64,000 nucleotides of DNA from Candidatus Altimarinota bacterium (GTDB lineage: Bacteria > Patescibacteriota > Gracilibacteria > JAUYGZ01), in assembly GCA_029233985.1 (NCBI GenBank), contig JARGOK010000001.1, positions 495,096 to 559,095 on the forward strand, given 5' to 3'. The notes under the pieces were generated by a model that made no database searches, had not been told where the DNA came from, and was given only the letters and a program-made list of their open reading frames with translations. Position 1 is the first letter of the stretch, and the number at the start of each line of letters is the position of its first letter. The translations under genes were made by a program, and so were the position numbers. This document shows positions 18,388-28,301 of the stretch, one piece after another.

Positions 18388-19068
18388 ATGGCTCATCCAG
18401 TTACAAACACTCGACAGACTCAGCCGATAAAGAACGTTCTCGTTCCTACGGTTATCCAAAAATCTCACGATGGCGAGAGAGCCTTTGATATTTATTCGAG
18501 ACTTTTGAAGGATCGAATTATTTTCTGTTCGGGTGGGGTGGAAAGCAATATGGCTGATATCATTATTGCTCAGCTGCTTTTCCTCGAAGCTGAAGATCCA
18601 AAGAAAGACATTACGATGTACGTGCATTCCCCTGGTGGACATGTCACGGCTGGACTGGCGATTTACGATACGATGCAATTGATAAAACCTGATGTCTCCA
18701 CAGTCTGTCTTGGTATGGCTGCCTCTATGGGAGCTGTCCTCTTGACAGCTGGTGCAAAGGGAAAACGATATGTCCTCCCAAATGCTGAAGTTATGATCCA
18801 TCAACCCCTGGGAGGAATGGAAGGTCAGGCTACTGAAATTGAAATTCATGCAAACCATATTCTTCGAACAAAAGATCGTCTCAATCACATCATCGCTCAT
18901 CACTCTGGTCAAAAATTTGACCGAGTGGAAGCTGATACAGATCGAGATAATTTTATGTCTGCTGAAGAAGCGGTGAAGTATGGTCTTGCAGATAAAGTGA
19001 TCGGTGATCTTGATGTTTTAAAAACTATTAATAGTCACAAAGGAAAGAAAGTAAAAAGTGATCTCTAA
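18388..19068 (+). CDS. clpP: ATP-dependent Clp protease proteolytic subunit
   Basis: A 226-residue ClpP serine protease that forms the tetradecameric chamber fed by ClpC (next gene). The triad is intact: Ser113 in GMAASMGA, His138 in MIHQPLGG and Asp187 in DTDRDNF, numbered from ATG 18388, with the same spacing as in E. coli. An upstream in-frame ATG at 18352 would add 12 hydrophobic residues; 18388 (MAHPVTNT) fits better. Regulated by the CIRCE-overlapped promoter. A C/T-rich, SD-free leader separates it from clpC. Confidence 0.95.
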   Translation: MAHPVTNTRQTQPIKNVLVPTVIQKSHDGERAFDIYSRLLKDRIIFCSGGVESNMADIIIAQLLFLEAEDPKKDITMYVHSPGGHVTAGLAIYDTMQLIKPDVSTVCLGMAASMGAVLLTAGAKGKRYVLPNAEVMIHQPLGGMEGQATEIEIHANHILRTKDRLNHIIAHHSGQKFDRVEADTDRDNFMSAEEAVKYGLADKVIGDLDVLKTINSHKGKKVKSDL

Positions 19069-19170
19069 TCTGATGCAGGATTCTAATATTTAAATTTTAT
19101 TCGAATCCACCAACCTAAAAATATCAAATACAAAAACTCCTTACTCCGGACTCCTAACTCCCCACTTCCT

Positions 19171-21825
19171 ATGACAAACTTTGATAAATTTTCTGAAAAC
19201 GCCAAGAAGGCTCTGCTGTTTGCAGAGAGTGTGGCAAAGAAATCAAACTCGACTTATATCGGTACTGAGCATATTTTGCTTGGACTGCTCGCAAAGAGAA
19301 ACTGCAGCGCTGCAAAAGTACTGGAACACTTTGGCGTTTCTCTGGAGAATGTTCAGCTGGTCCTCGAAAATGTCGGGACGGTGAAGATCGGTGATGAAAA
19401 AGAATCGGGAGAGAAACTCAGCAGATACGCCAAGAAAACTTTGGAAGATGCGATTGCACTAGCATTCAAATTTGGGCATCCAGAAATCACCACAACACAT
19501 ATTCTCTACTCTCTCTGCACTCAACGAGAAACTGCTGCGACGGTGATCTTGGAGAATATGAAGATCAACCTTAATGACGTGCTCGAATATATTCAAAAAC
19601 AACTCAACACCAATCCTTCGTCTGGAATGACGGGAACAGTACATTTTCAACAAGGACAATTCCCTACTGGTCAGGAACAAGGACAAGGTGGAGTGAATCC
19701 ATTGGAGAATTTTATGAATGGCCTGCAAGGACTCATCATGGGAAACCAACAAGGAAACCCAGGGCAACAAGCTCCGCAAATGGCTGAGACTTATGCTGGA
19801 AATAAAGCTGGAGACGGGAAGCAAAAAAAAGCATCCAGCACTCCTGCACTCGATTATTTCACGACGGACTTTACGGAAATGGCAAAAGAAAAGAAGCTCG
19901 ATCCAGTGATTGGCCGGGAAGATGAAATTCTTCGAATCATTGCGATCTTGAATCGAAAGACCAAAAATAATCCTATTCTCATTGGAGAACCAGGTGTAGG
20001 AAAAACAGCTATTGCCGAAGGACTTGCACAACGGATCGAATCTCGTGATGTGCCGATTGGAATGCTCGATAAAAGAGTCCTCGAACTTGATATGACGGCT
20101 ATGGTTGCTGGGACAAAGTACCGAGGAGAATTTGAAGAACGGATGAAGCGTGTGATAGATGAGGCTTCGGCTTCAGACAACAATGTTATTCTATTTATTG
20201 ACGAGATCCATACTATGGTTGGCGCTGGTGGAGCTGAAGGTTCGCTCGATGCTGCAAATATTATCAAGCCAGCTCTGGCACGTGGTCGGGTCCAAGTGAT
20301 TGGGTCCACTACTCTCAATGAATTCCAAAAACATGTCGAGAAAGACAAGGCTCTCGCTCGACGTTTCCAAAAAGTAACAGTTGCCGAACCAAGTGTTGAG
20401 GATAGTATCAAAATTCTTAACGGACTCAAGAAAGCATATGAAGACTATCACTCTATCAAGATTGAAGATGAAGCGATTGATGCTGCGGTAAATCTTTCAA
20501 AGAGATATGTATCAGATCGATTTTTACCAGACAAAGCGATCGATATGCTCGATGAAGCGTCTTCACTGAAGAGTCTTCAGATCAATGGAAACCGTGAAGA
20601 GATCGAAAAATTTGAAGCTCAACTCAGCAAGCTTATTAAGAATAAGGAGTCGGCTGTGTATGCTCAGGATTATGAAAAGGCTTCTCGTCTACGAGCAAAA
20701 GAACTCGAAATACAAGAACAAATCAAAGGTGCGAAAAAACAAGAAATCCCTGACGATCAAAAACCTCGTGTCAGTGGCGAAGATATTGCTTCGGTCATCG
20801 CGCGTGCGACAGGTATCCCTGCGAACCGAATGCTCAAGTCTGACATCGATAAACTGCAGAAAATCGAGAAAACATTGAGCAAAAGAATCATTGGTCAGGG
20901 AGAAGCGATTGGGGCTATTGCTCAATCTATACGAAGGTCACGAACGAATATTGGATCTGAAAAACGACCGATTGGATCATTTCTTTTCCTGGGACCAACA
21001 GGTGTCGGGAAGACAGAACTGGTAAAGGTCTTGGCAGAAGAATTCTACGGAACTCGTGATGCTCTCATTAAAGTTGATATGTCGGAATTCATGGAGCGCC
21101 ACAATGTCTCTCGCCTGGTGGGAACTACAGCCGGATATGTCGGGTACGAAGAAGGAGGCCAGCTCACAGAGTCTGTCCGCAATCGCCCCTACTCAATCAT
21201 CCTCTTCGATGAGATTGAGAAGGCTCACCGAGATGTACAAAATATTCTTTTGCAAATTTTGGAAGACGGTGAACTCACCGATGGTAAGGGCCGAAAGATT
21301 GATTTCAAAAACACTATCATCGTGATGACATCGAATATCGGTGCAGAACGACTGACCAGCAAAGCAGCGCCAATCGGATTTGAAACAAATCAAGATGAAC
21401 TCAAAAAAGAAGAAGAAGCTTTTGAGGAAGCAAAAGAAGTGATCCTAGAAGAAGTGAAAGATTCGTTCTCACCAGAGTTCTTGAACCGTCTCGATCAAAC
21501 CATTGTCTTCAAGCCACTCACTCACGACAGTATCAAGGAGATTGTAAAGATCCACCTGAAAGAACTCGAAGGACGTCTTAAAAAACGAGATATCAAGATC
21601 GAAGTGGGACCTAAGGCTCTCGACTTCTTGGCAAATAAAAGTTATGACCCGGCATATGGCGCACGTCCTGTGCGACGGACCCTTCAAGATCTTATCGAGG
21701 ATCATCTTTCGAACCAGCTCCTAGATGACAAGCTGCATGATGGAGAGAAGGTGAAGATTGGGATGTTGAAGAAGGGCAAGAAGGAAGAGGCGGAGGAAGA
21801 ATTAAAGTTTGCAGTGGGGAAATAA
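19171..21825 (+). CDS. clpC: AAA+ unfoldase ClpC
   Basis: An 884-residue two-ring Clp unfoldase. The N-terminal double Clp repeat (KFSENAKKALLFAESVAK, then KLSRYAKKTLEDAIALA) covers residues 1-150. A Q/G-rich linker leads to D1 with GEPGVGKTAIAEGLA, an M-domain-like segment with a UVR-type motif (AQDYEKASRLRAKEL) and D2 with GPTGVGKTELVKVLAE. These mark ClpC rather than ClpA or ClpB. It unfolds substrates for ClpP. It ends in an E/K-rich tail and is followed by a strong terminator. It probably shares the CIRCE-regulated clpP transcript. Confidence 0.95.
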   Translation: MTNFDKFSENAKKALLFAESVAKKSNSTYIGTEHILLGLLAKRNCSAAKVLEHFGVSLENVQLVLENVGTVKIGDEKESGEKLSRYAKKTLEDAIALAFKFGHPEITTTHILYSLCTQRETAATVILENMKINLNDVLEYIQKQLNTNPSSGMTGTVHFQQGQFPTGQEQGQGGVNPLENFMNGLQGLIMGNQQGNPGQQAPQMAETYAGNKAGDGKQKKASSTPALDYFTTDFTEMAKEKKLDPVIGREDEILRIIAILNRKTKNNPILIGEPGVGKTAIAEGLAQRIESRDVPIGMLDKRVLELDMTAMVAGTKYRGEFEERMKRVIDEASASDNNVILFIDEIHTMVGAGGAEGSLDAANIIKPALARGRVQVIGSTTLNEFQKHVEKDKALARRFQKVTVAEPSVEDSIKILNGLKKAYEDYHSIKIEDEAIDAAVNLSKRYVSDRFLPDKAIDMLDEASSLKSLQINGNREEIEKFEAQLSKLIKNKESAVYAQDYEKASRLRAKELEIQEQIKGAKKQEIPDDQKPRVSGEDIASVIARATGIPANRMLKSDIDKLQKIEKTLSKRIIGQGEAIGAIAQSIRRSRTNIGSEKRPIGSFLFLGPTGVGKTELVKVLAEEFYGTRDALIKVDMSEFMERHNVSRLVGTTAGYVGYEEGGQLTESVRNRPYSIILFDEIEKAHRDVQNILLQILEDGELTDGKGRKIDFKNTIIVMTSNIGAERLTSKAAPIGFETNQDELKKEEEAFEEAKEVILEEVKDSFSPEFLNRLDQTIVFKPLTHDSIKEIVKIHLKELEGRLKKRDIKIEVGPKALDFLANKSYDPAYGARPVRRTLQDLIEDHLSNQLLDDKLHDGEKVKIGMLKKGKKEEAEEELKFAVGK

Positions 21826-21844
21826 GCATAGATCCTGAAGAATG

Positions 21845-21886
21845 AAACCGTAGGCAAGAATATATATTCATGCCTACGGTTTTTTA
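21845..21886 (+). terminator. Rho-independent terminator of clpPC
   Basis: A perfect 12-base stem AAACCGTAGGCA (21845-21856) / TGCCTACGGTTT (21871-21882) is followed by more T. The rest of the gap to 22063 holds a second G/C hairpin near 22023-22046 (CCCGCT...GGCGGG) and a GGATTGCGAC fragment reminiscent of the dispersed repeat family. Confidence 0.9.
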
Positions 21887-22063
21887 AGCTCAAACAAACT
21901 AGCTTTCGACACCTCGACTGAAGCGGTGGATTGCGACCCACGCCTTCTTTTTTTGTAACTCAACCCCTATTAAAAGAGGAACAACACAGTGCGTTCAAAA
22001 ATATTCTGTATGCTTCTGGGAGTGCCGCCCGCTTTAAAGGGGGCGGGAGTTTGGCAATATGCC

Positions 22064-22543
22064 CTACCTCTCCCTCCCCACCTTCCCCGCTGCCACCGCA
22101 TCCTCTTCTGTTGCAAAATATATCTGATTCGCGACTGATAATTTCTTCAAAGACTTCTCATCGATTTCATAAAAATATTTTCCATTTTTGCTCGCGACGA
22201 ACCTTGCCCACTCGGGAACTTCTTTGGTGATGATCTGCCTCTTGGGTCCAATGTACCCGAGGTGCTCGATATTGAGTAAGAAACTGAGATCGTCTTCTGG
22301 AACGGCTACTTGTTCACCTGAAACAATTCTAATCTCGGAATTATTTACCGAACCAATAACTCTCCCCTCCTGGATATCCTGAATAACCACCTGAGGAATT
22401 TTTTGATTCACCTCTTCGATCATTTGAAGTGGAGGGAGCTGTGAATGAAGTTCAAACTGGACTGAAAGTCTTCCAAACCAAACAAGAAGAACAGCTATGC
22501 CAACAGAAAGGATAATTACATGGTGTTGAGAGTTGATCTTCAT
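22064..22543 (-). CDS. Membrane-anchored protein with degenerate Ada-like zinc module
   Basis: A 159-residue protein with one N-terminal membrane segment (about residues 8-27) and an extracytoplasmic remainder. Its C-terminus, FVASKNGKYFYEIDEKSL followed by NQIYFATEEDAVAAGK, follows the layout of the small Ada-type zinc module found at the end of many secreted nucleases (SKNSxxYH..C..A...F.S.EEA.AAGY..C), but the cysteines are absent, so zinc is probably not bound. I start at ATG 22543. It is divergent from the methyltransferase gene 36 bases away. Confidence 0.6.
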   Translation of the reverse strand: MKINSQHHVIILSVGIAVLLVWFGRLSVQFELHSQLPPLQMIEEVNQKIPQVVIQDIQEGRVIGSVNNSEIRIVSGEQVAVPEDDLSFLLNIEHLGYIGPKRQIITKEVPEWARFVASKNGKYFYEIDEKSLKKLSVANQIYFATEEDAVAAGKVGRER

Positions 22544-22579
22544 GATGAAATGGGTTAGAATAAGCTGCCTAATACAACT

Positions 22580-23725
22580 ATGAAACAGTATATTTTCATC
22601 CACGGTAAAAACACAAGCTTAAGCCAAGCTGAGCTGCGATCTCTCTACGGAGATCAAGTCGAACTTCAAACAGTCGATTACTCTGTGATTTCTACCGAAC
22701 AACAACTAAGCCAAGCTGATCAAGACCGACTGGGCGGTACAATCAAGATCTGTGAAGTGGTTCAAGGAGACTTGATTGAACATATTATTCAGAACTCGAA
22801 GAACGAAAAGATTCTCTTTGGAGTTTCGCAATACAGTGGCCATAAAAGGCTTTCCGTTGTCTTGATGGAAGTGAAAAATGAACTCAAGAAAGAAGGCCGT
22901 AATTGTCGTTTTTTAAATAAAAATTTTGCAAATATTAGCTCGGGACAATTAAATAAAAGTAATATCCTAGAAAAAGGAATCGACCTGGTTCTTTGCCATA
23001 CAAAGGGTGATAGCTTTTGGGCGCAAACCATTGCCTTTCAAAATATTGATGCCTACTCTCATCGAGACTACGACAAGCCACGAAGAGATATGAAAGTCGG
23101 AATGATGCCACCAAAGCTGACCCAGATCATGATCAACTTTGCTCATGCAAAAAAGGGTTCAGCTATTTACGATCCTTTTTGTGGACTTGGAACAACACTA
23201 CTAGAAACTGCTTTAATGGGATACCAACCAATAGGATCTGATATCAAAGGACGTCTGGTCGGCAATTCTATTCAGAATTTGGAATGGATGATCAAAGAGT
23301 TTGGTGAGGCGAACCCTCAACTTTCTACCGTTAATTCGCAAATGGTTTTCCAGCACGATGCAACTCAACCTTTCCCTCAAAAATCTTTTCCAAGGAACCT
23401 CAGTGTTGTAACAGAAGGATATCTCGGCCCACCACTTCTCCAGTTCCCACAGAAAGACCAACAGCAAGAAATTTTTGATCTGCTCGATGGTATCAATTCA
23501 AAATTCTTTTCTGAGATTAGTCAGATTATCCCATCAGCAAATAGAATCGTGATGAGCTTCCCCTACTTTCGCTCAAAGAAAGAAAAGGTGTTTTATCCTG
23601 AAGACCGTCTTCAAAAATATGCCGAGAAGAATGATTTTGTTATCGAGAATGAATTCAGGTCCTTGCTGTATGAAAGGGAGACTCAGACGGTGGGGAGGGA
23701 GATTGTCATCTTTAAGAAGTCATAA
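22580..23725 (+). CDS. TRM11-like RNA (guanine-N2) methyltransferase
   Basis: A 381-residue protein. The C-terminal half is a Rossmann methyltransferase with IYDPFCGLGTTLLETALMG as SAM motif I, IGSDI as the acidic ribose-binding strand, and VTEGYLGPPL in place of the N/D-PPY catalytic motif. The N-terminal half, with HRDYDKPRRDMKVGMMPPKLTQIMIN before motif I, matches the Trm11/TrmG10 layout including a THUMP-like region. tRNA is the likely substrate. The unusual EGYLGPP site leaves room for another role. recG follows 35 bases later. Confidence 0.7.
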   Translation: MKQYIFIHGKNTSLSQAELRSLYGDQVELQTVDYSVISTEQQLSQADQDRLGGTIKICEVVQGDLIEHIIQNSKNEKILFGVSQYSGHKRLSVVLMEVKNELKKEGRNCRFLNKNFANISSGQLNKSNILEKGIDLVLCHTKGDSFWAQTIAFQNIDAYSHRDYDKPRRDMKVGMMPPKLTQIMINFAHAKKGSAIYDPFCGLGTTLLETALMGYQPIGSDIKGRLVGNSIQNLEWMIKEFGEANPQLSTVNSQMVFQHDATQPFPQKSFPRNLSVVTEGYLGPPLLQFPQKDQQQEIFDLLDGINSKFFSEISQIIPSANRIVMSFPYFRSKKEKVFYPEDRLQKYAEKNDFVIENEFRSLLYERETQTVGREIVIFKKS

Positions 23726-23760
23726 AAGAACAGTATAGTAGAGATGAACTCTACATAATC

Positions 23761-25794
23761 ATGCTCAAAAACTCTCTCAGTATCGTCTTACGAACTACTC
23801 CAGCTAAAATCAAGCTGCTGGATTTGATGGGAATTAAAACGGTGGAAGATCTTTTGCTTCATTACCCTTTTAGGTATGAAGACAAGTCTGAGGTCCGCAC
23901 AGTGAATATGTTCAATATCAAAGAATTGAATAATTCACGAGGCCGACTGAGTCCGATCAAGAATCATCTCACGAAGTTTGGGAAAAAAATACAGCGGGCG
24001 ACCTTTACTGATGAAGAAGGTGGCACTATTGATTGTGTTTGGTTTAACCAAGCTTTTCTTGCGACCCAATGGCCAGTTGAGACAAAAGTGATGATCTCTG
24101 GAAAGGTGAAGTTTGCAATGGGAAAAATAAGTTTTCAATCCCCTACAATTGAACGATGGAAAGAGAATCAAGTGCATACAGGTAGTATTGTGCCGACTTA
24201 CCATGAGACCGATGGGATTAGCTCGAAGTGGATACGTGAGAAGATGCGAGGTATTGTTTCTTACTCAAGCGAGTTTGAAGATATTCTTCCAGAAGAAGTA
24301 CGTCAGCAATATGGTTTTCCAAAAAAATCTAAAGCAATAAAAAGCGTACACTTCCCAGATAGCTCAGAGCAATTGGAAAAAGCAAAACAAATGCTGGCTT
24401 TTGAAGAACTCTTCATCCTTCAGCTGAGCGCACTGCAACAGAAGAAACTCTGGTCAGAACAAGATGGTGCTACAGGAATCCCCATGAACCCCGAACTCAT
24501 AAAAGCATTTCAAGAAGAATTACCTTTTGAACTGACGGGTGCTCAGAAAATTTCTTTATATCAGATTCTGAAAGACTGTGAGAAGACTCAACCTATGCTC
24601 CGAATGCTTCAAGGTGACGTAGGAAGTGGAAAGACCATTGTGGCTGCCATGGCAATGCTCGCCTTTTTGAAAAATGGATACCAGTGTGTCGTAATGAGCC
24701 CGACGGAAATTTTGACGAAGCAGCATTATGAAAATCTTTCGATTCTCTTGAGCGACTATTCTTCCGTCCTTTTGATCGGTTCACTCACAGCAAAAGAAAA
24801 ACGAGAAGCACAGGAAAATATTTCCAAAGGAGCAGTGCAATTGATTATTGGAACTCATGCGGTCATCCAAGATGCGGTTGAGTTTCCAAATCTGGCTTTT
24901 GCTGTGATCGATGAACAGCATCGTTTTGGTGTTGTGCAAAGAGCAGCTATGGTTAAGAAAAGCACTGGCCCCGTCCCCCATCTTTTGATGATGAGTGCTA
25001 CTCCTATTCCTCGAACTCTAGCTCTGACCATCTATGGCGATCAAGAACTTAGTGTCATCGATGAGATGCCACCAGGAAGAAAACCTATTATTACCAAAGT
25101 GGTCCATCCAGATGCTCGACGACAAGCAACCCTCTTTATCGACGACCAAATTAATAAAGGGAGACAGGTGTTTGTGATCTGCCCCTTGATCGAAGAAAGT
25201 GAAAAACTGGAAGCAAAGTCTGTCTTGCAAGAATTTGAACGACTCAAAGAATTTGATTTCCCTCATCGAAAAATTCAGTATATTCATGGAAAGATGAAAG
25301 CGCCGGAGAAAGATGAAATCATGAGAAAATTTAAAGAAAAAGAATACGACATCCTGGTTTCTACTTCAGTCATTGAAGTTGGAATAGATATTCCGAATGC
25401 CTCGATTATGGTCATCGAAGGAGCTGAACGATTTGGACTCTCACAACTGCATCAATTCCGTGGGCGGGTTGGGAGAAACGACATGCAGTCTTACTGCTTC
25501 CTTTATACAACCAACCGAGAACAACGATCTATAAGAAGACTGACCGCCATGGCTGAACACACTGATGGATTTAAGCTCGCAGAAATTGACTTAGATATCA
25601 GAGGACCTGGAGAAGTGTATGGACTACGACAAAGTGGTCTTCCGGATCTGAAGATGGCAAACATTATGGATGGAAGAACTATTGCCATGGCGAGGGAAAA
25701 AGCGCAGGAGATTATCGATGAAGATGTGAGCCTCAGTCGATTTCCCGTGCTGAAAAATTTGGTAGAGAAAGCTGGAGGTTTTTGGAAAGCGTAA
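23761..25794 (+). CDS. recG: ATP-dependent DNA helicase RecG
   Basis: A 677-residue helicase that remodels stalled forks and Holliday junctions. An N-terminal wedge/OB domain (around GIKTVEDLLLHYPFRYED) is followed by the helicase core: Walker A GDVGSGKT, DEQHRFGV as motif II, MSATPIPRTLALT as motif III, and motifs IV-VI ending in QLHQFRGRVGRN. The C-terminal RecG wedge-contact sequence DIRGPGEVYGLRQSGLPD is intact. Full length for the family, and no SD. Confidence 0.96.
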   Translation: MLKNSLSIVLRTTPAKIKLLDLMGIKTVEDLLLHYPFRYEDKSEVRTVNMFNIKELNNSRGRLSPIKNHLTKFGKKIQRATFTDEEGGTIDCVWFNQAFLATQWPVETKVMISGKVKFAMGKISFQSPTIERWKENQVHTGSIVPTYHETDGISSKWIREKMRGIVSYSSEFEDILPEEVRQQYGFPKKSKAIKSVHFPDSSEQLEKAKQMLAFEELFILQLSALQQKKLWSEQDGATGIPMNPELIKAFQEELPFELTGAQKISLYQILKDCEKTQPMLRMLQGDVGSGKTIVAAMAMLAFLKNGYQCVVMSPTEILTKQHYENLSILLSDYSSVLLIGSLTAKEKREAQENISKGAVQLIIGTHAVIQDAVEFPNLAFAVIDEQHRFGVVQRAAMVKKSTGPVPHLLMMSATPIPRTLALTIYGDQELSVIDEMPPGRKPIITKVVHPDARRQATLFIDDQINKGRQVFVICPLIEESEKLEAKSVLQEFERLKEFDFPHRKIQYIHGKMKAPEKDEIMRKFKEKEYDILVSTSVIEVGIDIPNASIMVIEGAERFGLSQLHQFRGRVGRNDMQSYCFLYTTNREQRSIRRLTAMAEHTDGFKLAEIDLDIRGPGEVYGLRQSGLPDLKMANIMDGRTIAMAREKAQEIIDEDVSLSRFPVLKNLVEKAGGFWKA

Positions 25795-25817
25795 GTAAAG
25801 GGAACCATGCAACCCCA

Positions 25818-28229
25818 CTACCTTCTCACCGTCCCACCAGCAGACTCTAATTTTTTAATCAAAGCATCTAGAATACTCTGGATCTCACCTTCCTCTAGAG
25901 TCCGCTCTGGGTGCTGATAGCTCATACCAAAAGTGAAGCTTTTTTTTCCTTCGCCAAGGCTTTCACCTTCATAAACATCACGAAGTTCACAAACTTTGAG
26001 AAACTCTGGCCCAACACTCTTGATGATATTTTCTATCTCCCCCATATAGGTTTCAGCGTTGACAATGACATTGATATCAAGATGGGCTGATGGATTTCTA
26101 TTGAGTTGTGCATACTTCATTTCTTGTGGGTGGAGCTCATGAACTGCATCCATATCAAGCTCTACGACTGCAGCACTGCCCTTTATCTTAAAGGTTTCTT
26201 TGTGGAGAGGGTGGAGCTCAAAAACATGACCAATAACTCTCTCTTGTACTTGGATCTGTAAAATGTGATTTGGAGATGCGACAGGGTGTTCAGATTGGCT
26301 TAATGTTGCTGGCACTCCGAGTTCTTTCATCACCCCTTCCACGATACCTTTTGCATCAAAGAACCCTTGGTCTTTTTGAGAGTGATAACACAGTATTGTC
26401 ATCCGTGTATGCTCTTTTACACCTGCGTCTTTTTTTACAAAGACAGCCCCCTTCTCAAAAGTTCTCCATTTCCGTTCTGGTGAAGTGATAAGATTTCGAG
26501 AAAGATTCGCTAGCATTGAGGGCAATAAATCTGGCCTCATAAATCGGAAATCTTCACTGACAGGATTTGCGAGTTCGATGACGGAGTCTTCACTCATCTG
26601 CCCAGCTTTCTCAAGTAGTGCCTTAGAAATAAATGAAAAATTGGCTTCTTCAATGAAACCTTGTCCAACAAGATAGTTTTGAATGGTTCTATTGAAATGA
26701 CGCTTCATACTTTTGTGTGGGGTGCGAAGCTCGAGTGTTGGAGGAAGATTTGGAACATTAGAGTACCCATAGATTCGTGCAATTTCTTCGATCAAGTCGA
26801 CATCTGTTTCGAGACTATCTCTTCTCCAACTGGGAACAACAACCCTTATAAGCCCATCATGAACTGAAACATCGCAACCGAGCTCTGAAAGAATTCTAAT
26901 GATTTCTTTTTCAGGGATTTCTATACCGAGGAACTGCTCTACTCTTTTGAGAGAGACCGAGGCTTCGGTTGCCTTATTGACTTCGTGTTTTACACTTATC
27001 ATTTCAGTGTTGAATACAGCTTCTGGGAATAGTTCTTTTGTAAGCTCTAGTGTTCGACCTATTCCGACTTCTGATAACTCTGCATTGGGTCCTTTTTCAT
27101 AAATAGTCCCGGCATCTGTTCTCTGCCCAAGACCAATCATGGCTTTTCTGATAAGAACCGGGTCGTAAATCCCTTGGTGAAAATACACAGACGTTGTTTC
27201 ATCAGTCACTTCAGAATTCTCAGCACCCATAATTCCCACAAGGTCAATAATGTTGCCGTTGTTTTCTACGACCATAATATCATCGAAAAGCTTTTGCTCT
27301 TCCCCATCGAGTGTTGTCATCTTTTCTCCCTTCTTTGAAAGCCTAAATAAAAACTCATCTCCTGAGATGGCTTGCTTGTCGAAAGCGTGCATTGGAGCTC
27401 CAGACTCAAGCATGACATAATTGGTAATGTCGACAAGTGCATTGATGGATCGGACACCACAGGCAAAGAGTCTCGCTTTCATCCACTGAGGAGAAGGTCG
27501 TGAATCGAGATTCTCAACCACTGTTCCATGATAGTGCTTTGCAAGCATCTTATCTGAGAAGTTCACTTTGAAAGGCATCTTTTCAGATCCACTCATTTCT
27601 TTAAGATCATATTCTGGGTATTGCTTTATCCAATTCGCAATCCCAAGAGCCACACACTCACGAGCAATCCCATAATGAGAAAAGAGATCTGGTCTGTGAG
27701 TAATTGCATGGTTATCCACATCCAAAACAACGTCGTCTATCCCAAGTGCTTTTGACAATGGAGTTCCTGGCTGATCTTTTAGATTACTCAGATTGCATAT
27801 TTCACCCTCTTCGTGATGGATAATTTTTTCAATTCCTATCTCGTCTGCAGCACAGATCATTCCTGTGCTTTCAACTCCTCTTATTTTCATGACCTTTACT
27901 TCAACAGGTTCTCCTTCTCCATGCCATCTCACCATTGCACCCGGGAGTGAGAACGCAACCTTCATATTTTTTTCAAGATTTGATCCACCACAAACAACCT
28001 GGACTTCTTCTGATCCGATATCAACCTGGACTACTTGGAGCTTGTCAGCGTCAGGATGTTTTTCAAGATTGGTGATTTTTCCTACAACAAATTTCTCAAA
28101 TTTTTTTTCAAAATCAATCACCTCATCTATTTCTGATGTTGCCTCTGTAATCCTCCAGGCAATTTCACGAGCAGATAGATTCTTGTCAAATTCGATGAAG
28201 TCTTTGAGCCAATTGAGCGAAATTTTCAT
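25818..28229 (-). CDS. pheT: Phenylalanyl-tRNA synthetase beta subunit
   Basis: An 803-residue beta subunit. In order: the N-terminal EMAP/tRNA-binding-like domain (VVGKITNLEKHPDADKLQ), B3/B4 editing region (THRPDLFSHYGIARE), B5, the pseudo-synthetase core and the C-terminal ferredoxin-fold anticodon-binding domain (NRNPSAHLDINVIVN). It pairs with PheS, whose gene is 22 kb away on the opposite strand. The ATG lies 12 bases after the T tract of the preceding terminator, so its promoter probably lies within that hairpin. Confidence 0.96.
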   Translation of the reverse strand: MKISLNWLKDFIEFDKNLSAREIAWRITEATSEIDEVIDFEKKFEKFVVGKITNLEKHPDADKLQVVQVDIGSEEVQVVCGGSNLEKNMKVAFSLPGAMVRWHGEGEPVEVKVMKIRGVESTGMICAADEIGIEKIIHHEEGEICNLSNLKDQPGTPLSKALGIDDVVLDVDNHAITHRPDLFSHYGIARECVALGIANWIKQYPEYDLKEMSGSEKMPFKVNFSDKMLAKHYHGTVVENLDSRPSPQWMKARLFACGVRSINALVDITNYVMLESGAPMHAFDKQAISGDEFLFRLSKKGEKMTTLDGEEQKLFDDIMVVENNGNIIDLVGIMGAENSEVTDETTSVYFHQGIYDPVLIRKAMIGLGQRTDAGTIYEKGPNAELSEVGIGRTLELTKELFPEAVFNTEMISVKHEVNKATEASVSLKRVEQFLGIEIPEKEIIRILSELGCDVSVHDGLIRVVVPSWRRDSLETDVDLIEEIARIYGYSNVPNLPPTLELRTPHKSMKRHFNRTIQNYLVGQGFIEEANFSFISKALLEKAGQMSEDSVIELANPVSEDFRFMRPDLLPSMLANLSRNLITSPERKWRTFEKGAVFVKKDAGVKEHTRMTILCYHSQKDQGFFDAKGIVEGVMKELGVPATLSQSEHPVASPNHILQIQVQERVIGHVFELHPLHKETFKIKGSAAVVELDMDAVHELHPQEMKYAQLNRNPSAHLDINVIVNAETYMGEIENIIKSVGPEFLKVCELRDVYEGESLGEGKKSFTFGMSYQHPERTLEEGEIQSILDALIKKLESAGGTVRR

Positions 28230-28240
28230 ATCTCTGTTTT

Positions 28241-28284
28241 AAAAAAGCCCCTTCAGTATAGGTTATGAAGGGCTTTCTTTGCAA
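28241..28284 (-). terminator. Terminator of the collagen-like gene, containing the pheT promoter
   Basis: On the minus strand 28276-28266 pairs with 28255-28244 (one bulge) and is followed by TTTTTT: a terminator. The loop and edge hold TATACT (28255-28260) 18 bases downstream of TTGCAA (28279-28284), a plausible promoter whose start would lie near 28248, about 20 bases before the pheT ATG. Confidence 0.7.
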
Positions 28285-28301
28285 ATGGGTTATTAGCTCT
28301 C

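Noticed and set aside
19459-20429. Long open frames antisense to clpC (about 190 codons each)
   Set aside because: Shadow frames caused by the codon use of clpC; no motif, start context or promoter. Similar antisense frames in secA, pheT and prfB were rejected for the same reason.
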